Shown one piece after another: positions 22,695 to 31,672 of a stretch of 64,000 nucleotides of DNA. A model generated the notes under the pieces. That model saw only the letters and a program-made list of their open reading frames with translations. It searched no databases and was not told the DNA's origin. Numbering within the stretch: the first letter of the stretch is position 1; each line of letters starts with the position of its first letter. The DNA comes from Bromus sterilis. Taxonomy: Eukaryota > Streptophyta > Magnoliopsida > Poales > Poaceae. A program made the translations under genes and the position numbers. The stretch covers positions 280,881,501 to 280,945,500 of the forward strand of contig OX465599.1 of NCBI GenBank assembly GCA_950022295.1, read 5' to 3'.

Positions 22695-22865
22695 TAGGGG
22701 TGGCGCATATTGTTGAAATGCGCCACTAAGTGCTCTTAGGGGTGGCGCATTTTGCCAGAATGCGCCACCAACAGGTTTCTTATGCGTGGCGCATTTTGCC
22801 TAAATGCGCCACGCATAAGAAACCTTATGCGTGGCGCATTTCGGCAAAATGCGCCACCCCTAAGC
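22695..22865. repeat. Internal block of CACTA subterminal motifs
   Basis: Eight TGCGCCAC cores in inverted pairs, in the middle of the element between the two genes, in the same style as the terminal arrays. Its position just after the transposase and before the second gene's leader suggests the remnant of an end of another CACTA copy or an internal control region. Confidence 0.88.
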
Positions 22866-24171
22866 CTTAACTGCTCCATCACCCCCTCCCCTTGCCCGTG
22901 CCCACACCCATTCCCCACCATCTCTCCCGGCCAGCACACTGTCCTCGCCGTCGACCGCCATCAGAGCCGCCCCCCGTCGTTCGAGCCCTCCTCTCTGTCC
23001 ATCACCCTCGCCGCCACCGGAGCTGCCACCGGAGCCGCCCCCACGCCCCCATCCACCTCGACGCCGGAGCCGCCCCACGCCACTGGAGCAGACCCGCGCC
23101 ACCGGAGCCGCCCCGCGCCCAGCCGTCGTCGTTCGAGCCATTGCTGCCGTCCAGCCAGGTACTCCCCCTCCCCTGCTCCCCCCTACCCTCCCCTGCTCCC
23201 GCAGCACTCAGTTCTACATCGACCCCTTCAAACTCTAGAGAGCAGAGGGGAATTTGTAGTACTAGCTAGATTAGTAGGCATAGAATGTTTGCTAGGAATT
23301 TTTTGTGTGTTTTGTCTCCACTCTGTTTCCATGTGGCTGCAAGCTTTAAATCAATGTCACTGGGAATTATTGCTTATGGTACATGATCATTGATATGAAA
23401 ATGTTGTGCTTTGTTCTGTTTACAAACCATTGATCAGCACATAAAATCTGATAGCCCAATTTGATATGAAAAAAAAATAAACTGATGAACAGATGTTATA
23501 CTGGATACTTGGCTTAGATGTGTGTGTGTGTGTGTCTTGTAGCTAGGTAATTTGATCACCATGTAATGTAGCCACACTGGATAGACAAAGGTATTAGGAC
23601 AAGCTACTTTTAGAATGATAATAAGTATATAAACTTCACCTTGTCATGGACTGCATCTGCTTTAAATGAAGTGTAGGCTCCCTATTCTTCTAATTTCAAA
23701 AGTAAAAATTAGTTCTAGTAGTACTCTGTATTAGGTTTGTAGTGTTAGCAATAGAGGTAGTAGTTGAAAAATAGCAATGGTGCCCTGCTCCCCCTCCCCT
23801 GCTGGAAAAAAACAAGTTGTCTGAATTTTCAACTAGCAAAGGTGCCATGGTGCTTTGTCTGAATTTTTTGAGTTCTTGACAATGCCCTAGGTCCAAATTT
23901 TCTGTTTTTAGGTGTTGCAAAGTACAACTTGCAAGTATACAGAATTTGCAATGCATTAATCTGCCATCAGAACTTGACATGATAAGATGGTTGCCTATGT
24001 TATGTGATGTTAATAGATTTCTTATTGACTATTATGTTTTTGAATACTGTTTCAAAATCTATAAATATGCTGGTTGTGCCTACATACAAGGCATTTTCTT
24101 GTGCAGGTACAAATCATTATCCCCTTTCTCCCGAAATTTTGATTAACTTCCGTTTCGGTTGAGAATGGGGC
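22866..24171 (+). other. Leader region of the second CACTA gene
   Basis: A C-rich, CpG-rich block (22870-23220) gives long proline- and arginine-rich chance reading frames in several frames on both strands, so none is called. The rest is AT-rich and contains a (TG)n microsatellite at 23520-23536. Probable promoter, 5' UTR or leader intron for the gene starting at 24328. Confidence 0.5.
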
Positions 24172-24270
24172 ACTCTCATGTTAAGAAAAAGAGCAAAGGT
24201 CATGCCGAATTTTTCCGTGAATTCGTGCATGACCTTTGCTATTTTTCTTAACATGAGAGTATTTTCATTT
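24172..24270. repeat. Long near-perfect hairpin upstream of the second CACTA gene
   Basis: ACTCTCATGTTAAGAAAAA at the left is repeated inverted at the right. The arms, about 45 nt each, continue through GCAAAGGTCATG and GAATT around a short loop, with very few mismatches. It ends about 58 bp before the ATG at 24328. A single-stranded transcript would fold into a strong stem. Confidence 0.9.
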
Positions 24271-24327
24271 ATTTATTGTGCTAATTAATTAAGTAGTTGC
24301 ATTTCTTAATATTGTACTAGTGCAAAC

Positions 24328-26945
24328 ATGTCGACCGGAGCCGACGCCGGTCCTTCTTCTCAGCCGGGAGAAAAAAGGAAGCAATTTTGGGAATACTCCC
24401 AGGAGGAGGTCGAGGAGCAGAGAGAAGAGGAAGTACCTCCGGGCGAGGAGGAGTATGAGGAGGAGATAGAGTCGGAGTCCGACTCATCGGATGATGACTT
24501 GGAGGAGGAGGCCGGTACGACAGACGGCGAGAGGAACATCGGCGAGGATGATGGGACCGGTGGCTCCAACACAGATGGTACCCAGTCGAAGAAGAGGAAT
24601 CGGAAACCGACCAAGGTCGGCGTCATCAGGCAAGAGTTTACTGTTGTGACCGCCGTCGGGATTCCTAAAGAGCCCGAACGTTTTTCGGAAGGGTACGGCC
24701 GTCAAGTCGCGGCGATCCTCCACAACACCGTGCCGATCACCACGATTGACCTCAGGAGTCGTGAGAATATTCATTATTGTCAGCTTCTTATCAACAAGCT
24801 GCACGGACGATACAAGTTTCCGGAGCCGTACGATAACACCAAACTCAGAGGGAACAAAGTAAACACATGGGCCCTCAGGAAGATGAGCAAGGCCTTGTCC
24901 AGTTGGAAAACCCGGGTGAAGAGGGCAATTTTTGAAAAGAACAAAACCTGGGAGGAGCTCAAGGAGAAAGAGCCGTTGATCGACGAAGCTACCTACAACC
25001 TTTTCAAGGCTAGGTGTGAGTCCGAGCAAGCCAAGGCCGCGAGTGCAAAGGGCAAGGCCATGCGGTCGTAGGTCATAGGTAACCACCGTCTCGGAGCCGG
25101 TGGTTACAAAAGTTCCAAGCCTAAATGGGACAAGGAGGATGCTGAGTACGCCGCTGCGGGCATACCTAACCCCTTCCAGCAATACAAAGATGATCCGCAG
25201 ACCGAATTCTTTGTGAGGGCCCGGAGCTATAAGGACAAAGCAACCTCGAAAATAATTATCGATCCTAAGATTCAGGAGTTTACGACTGCCGTGGTAAGTA
25301 GTTTACCACGCGACCTTGTCGATTGAATTCTCGAGTGAAGTTCACAATTTCTTAACGTTTCACCTTCTTTTTGCAGCAAGCGGAAATGCAAATCTCCTCA
25401 TCGCAGGAGTCGTCGGTTAAGACGGCCGGCCCGTGGGACAACGCCTTTAACAGGGCGTTGAACAAGGTCAAGAAGGTTGACGACGTGACGGAGAAGCCCT
25501 CGTCAGCCGGCCGTGTGGTCGGCTTTGGTGCGGACCTAAATTGGTCCGAATATTATGGTAAATCGGTGGAGCAGTCCGGTTCGAGCGGGCCCAAGGCGAG
25601 AAGGACCGAAGAAGATGCCGCTTATGTTCGTGGACTGGAGGAGAAGGTGAACATGCTTCCGCAGCTTGTCCAGGACGAAGTGGCGAAGACGATGAACGCT
25701 CTCCTTCCAGATATGATGCAGTCGCTCGCGAATTGGCAAGCGCGTGGTGGAAAAGGGCCCATACGGCCAACCTTCGATGCCGATCCGGGCTCAGGACGGG
25801 CCACCAAGACCCAAGGATCTCTCGTTTGAAATCCATGTGGCTGGTAGGGCGATGCTACCTAAGGACATGCTGGACCTTGCAACTTCGGATATGTAGAGTG
25901 TGCATCATAGTATTATGGCATTAGAGAAGATTCTTCTTCGAGAAGAGAATCCCTCATACCCGGTTTTCATGGCCAAAGTGCCACTCAACATGGGCTTCAT
26001 CAACACTATCCCCGCGGATATGATAATCCTGCGATTTTCGGAGATCTTCAATTTGTACCATCTCAAGCGGCTGGACCATAGCCTTATCAGTCTGTTCTCG
26101 CTCAGCCTTTCTATGAGTATCAGGAGAGATAAGACCCCGAGCATCGCGATATTGGACCCCTTCTACATGCGTGAAAGCATCTTGATGGACGACGGGGACG
26201 CGGCTCTCGCGGCGGGGTACATCACAGACTTCATGCTACAGAACGCCGACAAGGATTCATTTCTTATGACATACTCTCCCAAGTAAGTCATTCGCTCGCC
26301 TCCGTAGCATATATGCTTTCTTAGCTTTCCATTGTCCTCTTCCAACATTCTTTTGGATTATTTTAATTATGCAGTGAGGATCAAGGTTGCGTGCTCATCT
26401 GCTTTTCACCTCAACACTCGCATGTCGTGTATTTAGACTCGGGGAGTGTGAAGAAGAAAGATTACAAGTATATCATGAGAGTTTTGGATGATGCTCTCGT
26501 CAGCTACATAAAAGCCGGAGGCAAGATCACGAAGCACAAGTTCAGGAAAAATCAGCCTGGCGTGAACGTGTTCAACCATGTAACGCAGTTCCCATGCGTC
26601 AAGCAGCCGGCTGGCAGTGTGAGGGATGCGTACTACGCCCTTCATCACATGAGGGCGATTGTACAGGAACAACGCAACCTTACGCTGCCAAGTCATCTCG
26701 GAGCGTGGGCCGAAAGGAAGGCGGAAATCGCCGATGCAAATCTGAAGGAGGAGTTCTTTCACATCCAAGCGCAGATGGCGACTATCATCCGTCATGAAGT
26801 ACAAATGAGGGGGTCGATCTTCCACTCGAACATTGCACCATCCAATGGGGAGATAGAAGTCCGCCTAAAGGCCCTGCGTGACACAAGGCCTTTCATAACG
26901 AAAGAAGGATGCCACCCATTCCCCGAGCCGAGTCAGAACAATTGA
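24328..26945 (+). pseudogene. Second CACTA gene: plant transposase-associated protein with Ulp1-like C-terminus
   Basis: ATG at 24328. Residues 1-90 are acidic (EEEVPPGEEEYEEEIE). Next comes a basic domain resembling the plant Ptta/En/Spm accessory proteins (VNTWALRKMSKALSSWKTRVK, WEELKEKEPLIDEATYNLF). Splice sites fit introns at 25294-25376 (GTAAGT...TTGCAG, phase 0) and 26283-26374 (phase 2). The C-terminal part looks like a Ulp1/C48 peptidase: TPSIAILDPFYMRES, SHVVYLDS (His and Asp kept), and CVKQPAGSVRDAYYALHHM, where the catalytic Cys position appears replaced. A TAG at 25069, a frame change near 25800 and a stop near 25894 interrupt it. Role in transposition is inferred from context. 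Confidence 0.78.
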
Positions 26946-27459
26946 ATGTACTCTTTGTGTAATTTGGATGTAATTTGGATGTACTCTTTGTGTAGTAGAT
27001 GGTAGTGTCAAATACTCTTGGTGCTCTTTGTGTATAAAGGTCACTTCATATGCATTTTTATGCATATGTGCATGCTTTTCACCATTCATCGACTTGCTTT
27101 AAGTTGTTGATAAGAATAGATGCTAGATTGCTTTCTTCTCCTTTGGTATGATTCATATGGATGTGACCTCTAAAGCTTTGTTTTGTGCAGGTTGAAGAGC
27201 AAACAAGATATGATGACGAAAGTAGCTTTCGGTTTTCAATAATTGTTGGACTCATTGTAATTTTGTGATGGATGTAATCTTGTGAATCTTGTTGGCCTCT
27301 AAACCTTTGTAATAAAAATTATATTGCAATTCTTTTGTATCAATAATTGTTGGCCTCATTGTTATATTGTATTTTTCATTTCTGTAATATAATAAAAATA
27401 TCTGTAATGCTTTTATTCTTTTATGTAATTCTTTTTTTTTGTTTTCTGTAATTATTTAG
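26946..27459 (+). other. CACTA 3' non-coding segment
   Basis: AT-rich sequence with several AATAAA-like signals after the second gene (for example around 27311 and 27390). A probable 3' UTR and polyadenylation region; no reading frame of note. Confidence 0.5.
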
Positions 27460-27710
27460 TGGCGCATATTTTCAGGATTTAGTGGCGCACTGTGAATGCG
27501 CCACCCCTAAGGCCCTTAGGCGTGGCGCATACCAGAATGCGCCACCCCTAAGAGCTTAGAGGTGGCGCATTCTGAGATGCGCCACGCCTAAGGGCCTTAG
27601 GGGTGGCGCATCCAGAATGCGCCACCTCTAAGCCCTTATTAGTGGCTTGTAGTTAGTGGCGCATCCCTAATGCGCCACTAAACTCAAAAAAAGTGCGCCA
27701 CCATAAGGCT
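27460..27710. repeat. CACTA right subterminal repeat array
   Basis: At least nine TGCGCCAC cores in alternating orientation up to the right terminal repeat; the counterpart of 17951-18310. Confidence 0.92.
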
Positions 27711-27727
27711 ATTCCCTAGTAGTGACG

Positions 27728-27761
27728 TTGGAGGTGGGTTGTTCGTGGACTCGGTCGTGGG
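27728..27761 (+). repeat. Copia 5' LTR, middle 34-bp piece
   Basis: TTGGAGGTGGGTTGTTCG... matches the 3' LTR from about 47360. Its last five bases, GTGGG, are the target site used by Gypsy-3. It shows that the two insertions landed 34 bp apart in the same LTR. Confidence 0.9.
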
Positions 27762-29217
27762 TGATACATCCCAAACATATCTATAATTTATGCTTGCTCC
27801 ATGCATGTTTTGTGTGACTTTCCCATGATTTGCTTGAACGTTCATACACTTTTGAGCATATTTGGACTAATCTATTAACCCAGTGCACCCAGCTGCTAGT
27901 TGTTGTTTAATGCTGTTTTTGTATTTCAGGTTTTCCGGCCATTAAAAGTGCTCCAAAAAATCCGGAAAAATCAGATAAAAATCAGCACCCGGAAGCTTCC
28001 GGAATCACCAAGGTAGCGGAGGGGGGCCACCACCAGGAGACCAGGAGGGTCCCTGGCGCGGCCCCACCCTAGGACGCGCCAGGAGGCCTCCTGACTGCCT
28101 GGTGGGTCCCCTCGACACCCTCCTCCGCCTATATTTGGCCCTCGGGGTGGAAACCCCTAATATCGAAGTACTTTTTCCAGAAGCCATTCCGATCTCCGCC
28201 GCCATCGCCAACAAGCTTCGGGGGACCAGAATTCCTGTGCCGGCACCCTGCCGGGACGGGGAAGTGCCCCCGGATTCATCTCCATCGACGTTGCTTCCTC
28301 CCTCCATGAATCAGAAGTAGTTCTCCCTCGGTGCTGAGGTTTCTACCAGTAGCTTTGTGTTCTTCTCTCTCTCCCATGATGTGATCTTCGTTGTGATCAT
28401 AGGCTATGTTAATCTAGGGTGATCCCATGATATTTCCCCTTCCTCTATGTATTGGATTGATGTACTCAATTGATCTTATCTAGTATAATCCCCGAGACCA
28501 AGGTGACAGCGGTCTATTGGACATGGGTTAGAAGAATATTATCATGAGTGATTTCCTCTTTTGTGTGTTGATTGAAGATTGAGAGTCTCTTGGTACTTGT
28601 CTTTGACTATCCTTGAGATATGTTGTGGTGATTGTGGTACTCTCTTTGGATGGCCGCGGTGACATTGGGAAATCCATAGATTGAGAACTACGAACTTTGA
28701 GGTGTGCTTTTGTAGCCCTACATAATTCTCATCCTCTCTTGACCACAAAGGAATGACCTCCAAGTGCGTCTCCATTGCATGTTTTATGGTAAATATCATG
28801 TGATTAGACTATGTTAATGTTGTTGAGAGTTGCCACTAGTGAAAGTATGAAGCCTAGGCCTTGTTTCCACCATTGTTACACCGTTTGTGCTCACTTTTGT
28901 CACATGTTTGCTTGTTGCACTTATTATTACAGATTTATATTACCTTGCTTTGCCACACCTATCACCCATATTTTACCATCTCTTCGCCGAACTAGTGCAC
29001 CTATACAACTCCTAGTTGTATTATGTGTGTTGGGGACACAAGAGACTTCTTGTATCTTAATTGAAGGGTTGCTTGAGAGAGACCATCTTCAACCTTTACT
29101 TCCCTGAGTTCGATAAACCTTAGGTCATCCACTTGAGGGAAATTGTTGCTGTCCTACAAACCTCTGCGCTTGGAGGCCCAACATAGTCTACAAGAATAGA
29201 AGCGTGCGTAGACATCA
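27762..29217 (+). repeat. Gypsy-3 5' LTR
   Basis: 1456 bp. Palindrome at 28052-28083 with one change in the right arm (GGACGC for GGCCGC), and a TATATTT box at 28130-28136. The start reads TGATACATCC, where the 3' LTR has TGATACGTCC. Confidence 0.95.
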
Positions 29218-29226
29218 AGCTATTTC

Positions 29227-29244
29227 TGGCGCCATTGCCGGGGA
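29227..29244 (+). other. Gypsy-3 primer-binding site
   Basis: TGGCGCCATTGCCGGGGA, one mismatch to the tRNA-Asp complement, 9 bp after the LTR. Confidence 0.85.
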
Positions 29245-29337
29245 GGTAAGGTTTGAAGGTATATCTTTAGATCTTGCAATTAAATCATTTCGTTTCTTGT
29301 TTAATGCGAGTTTGGGGAAGGCCGCTTTACCACGCCC

Positions 29338-30521
29338 GTGGTAGAGAAGTCTCCTCCACCTACTGAATGTATCCCGTTCAAAATACCACTTGGGATAGTT
29401 GAAATAATTATTAATGATTGTTATGATGGGACAGTCAATCCTAGTATTCATTTGTTGAAACTTACAGAACTTTGTGAGTTATTTAAGATTTCAGGTTTGA
29501 CAAGAGGTGAAGTCATGAAGAAATTATTGTCCTTGTTACTGAAAGGGAAAGCATTGGAATGGTATAGGCTACTAGATGATTCTCACCTACGGGATTGGGA
29601 AGAGATCCAGTCTCTCTTTTACTCCAAGTTTTATCCTCTTCATGAAGTTCATGAGAATAGGAATTATGTTTATTATTTCTATCCTCATGATGGAGAGAGC
29701 TTATCTCAAGCTTGGGAGAGACTGAAAACTTTAATGCTAAAATGTCCTGACCATGGGCTTCCCAAAGATATAATTATTACTAATTTTTATGCGAGGCTCT
29801 CTCGACAGGATAAAGACTTGCTCAATGCCTCCTCTATGGGTTCTTTCACAAACGAAAAGATTGATGCTAATGGGAACTCCTTGAAAGAATTCAACGCAAT
29901 ACTGAAGATTGGGAGATCGACAAAGGTAAAGAGTCAGGTATAAATTATGAGTATGATTGCATTAAGTCCTTTGTTGAAACTGCAAGTTTTAATAAGTTTA
30001 GTTCTAAGTTTGGGCTTGATTCTCAACTCCTTGTTGATTTCCTCAAATCTTTTGCTTCACATCTTAATATGCCTAAGGAGAATTGGATCAAGCATCATGA
30101 TCCTTTTAAAGAGATTTTCAAAGAAAATGAGACTGTTCATGATGATTGCAACATGCATGATCCAATTCCTGAAAATGAAGTTTTATATAATCATGTTAAT
30201 TTTTGTGGAGTGGATAGACCTTGTGAAAGGCCTATGATTGAAGAAGAGAAGTATTGTAAGCAACATAAGCATGAAAGAACAATCACTTGGGTCAAAGATT
30301 TAAATGAAATTGCTAGAGAATTGTGTGGCCTTTATCCTTTTACTTGTGAACTTTGCTGCATAGAGGGTCACTTTAATTTTCAATGCATGAAATTTCAAAG
30401 CATAACTGTTAATCAGTTGTGTGATAACATGATCACTTCTGATCTTTATGATGAACTTATGTTATTTTTTATGTTTGAAGAGTTATCAAAAAAGACTTCT
30501 TGGCTAGATGTTATGCCTTAG
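29338..30521 (+). pseudogene. Gypsy-3 gag with CCHC zinc knuckle
   Basis: Gag core is clear: TECIPFKIPLGIVEI, LLLKGKALEWYRLLDDSHL, LFYSKFYPLHEVHENRNYVY, SLSQAWERLKTLMLKCPDHG. It is closely related to Gypsy-1 gag. A frameshift near 29877 moves the frame, which then runs to 30521 and includes the zinc knuckle CELCCIEGHFNFQC (CX2CX4HX4C), an RNA-packaging motif. There is no in-frame ATG before 29338; the nearest ATG (29304) is out of frame, so the start is probably lost to a one-base indel. It would assemble particles for RNA of its own or related elements. Confidence 0.85.
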
Positions 30522-31672
30522 GAATTAGCAACACTTTGCAAAATTGCCATCTCTATTGTGTTGTTAATTTCCATGAAAATGATTACATAAGTAAGATTAG
30601 AAAGGAGGGAACTTTACCAAAGTATAAAAATGTCTCTTATATCTGTACTAATAAAAAGGAGAGTTTCTCCCAAGTTTCCCCTATTGTTTCTAATGATAAA
30701 CCAGGATATGTGGAAAAGCTTCATCTCCAACCACTCCCTCCTAAGGTAAATAAGAAGAAAAAGAAGAGGAGGATGAAGAGGAGCAAGAAGGAAGAAGAAT
30801 GGGTATCAACCTGGCCTGAGCATATTCCTCGCATCAATTTTTATCCTAACGGACATAAATTTTTGGAGGACGGTGAGCTTGATTGAATTCATTATTATCC
30901 TGATGTTAAGTCCGTAGGCACTATTGAAGATGATTTTGATTATGATATGCATGTTACTTTTTGTGATTGGGAAAATGATGATAATGCTACTTATGATCTT
31001 GAAAATCTTTTTGGTACTAACTCTGAGAGTGATGATATGGAAAGCTCTAAGCTTGGGGATGATAGGATTGCAAGTCCTTTACCCATTAGTGATGTGGTAA
31101 TTGATAATTCTTTTGCTAGTAAGAATAAAGACAACATGTTTACAAATATAGTTTCTAGCAATGATAATGCTCTTATCTACTATGATGATGTTATAACTCC
31201 TATCTTTAGTGATTATAAAGGTACCTATGACTTAAGGAGAAATTATCCTTATGAAACTTGTCATAATCATGGAGGGAATTACTCCCTTGTTGAACACCAT
31301 CTTCCTAATACACAATTAATCTATAGTGTGCAAGTTGTTTATGATAGTCCTACTCCCACTATTACCAATGAGAAAGATTATGTTTATGTGGAGAGTAAGA
31401 GTACCCTTTTGCATGTGGATCAAGGTAACAATGCTTTATGTGATACTTATATTGTTGAGTTTATTCATGATCCCACTGAAAATTATTATGAGAGGGGAAC
31501 ATATGCTTATAGATATTTCAATAATATCAAGTTCCCTCTCTTTATGTTGAAGGTTTTGAAGTTGCACTTATTTTGGCTTCCTATGCTAATATCTTTATGC
31601 TTCCATGAGTTATTTCTCTACAAGATCCCTTTGCATAGGAAGCATGTTAGACTTAAATGTGTTTGTTATTAG
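30500..31672 (+). pseudogene. Gypsy-3 second reading frame, unknown function, C-terminal hydrophobic segment
   Basis: One frame from about 30500 to 31672 with a single TGA at 30884-30886. It contains a very basic patch (NKKKKKRRMKRSKKEEEW), a middle part rich in Asp, Asn and Tyr, and a hydrophobic stretch near the C-terminus (LKLHLFWLPMLISLCF) followed by basic residues. No protease, RT or integrase motif is present, and I do not recognise the family. The hydrophobic segment could be a membrane anchor. The frame begins without an ATG and overlaps the gag end, so frameshift expression or decay are both possible. Confidence 0.55.

Larger units (their letters stand above)
17914..27724 (+). mobile_element. 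Large CACTA (En/Spm-type) DNA transposon, 9.8 kb
   Basis: Left end CACTACTAGGGAAATAGC and right end, read inverted, CACTACTAGGGAATAGCC. The 3-bp target duplication is ACG (17911-17913 and 27725-27727). Arrays of paired GGTGGCGCAT/ATGCGCCACC motifs line both ends and also occur between the two genes. It encodes a TNP2-type transposase (18824-22325) and a second protein with a Ulp1-like C-terminal part (24328-26945), both in plus orientation and both damaged. It inserted into the 5' LTR of the Copia element. Confidence 0.97.

Noticed and set aside
22752..23393. 213-codon proline/arginine-rich frame
   Set aside because: GC-rich low-complexity sequence open in several frames on both strands, starting inside CACTA repeats; no domain.
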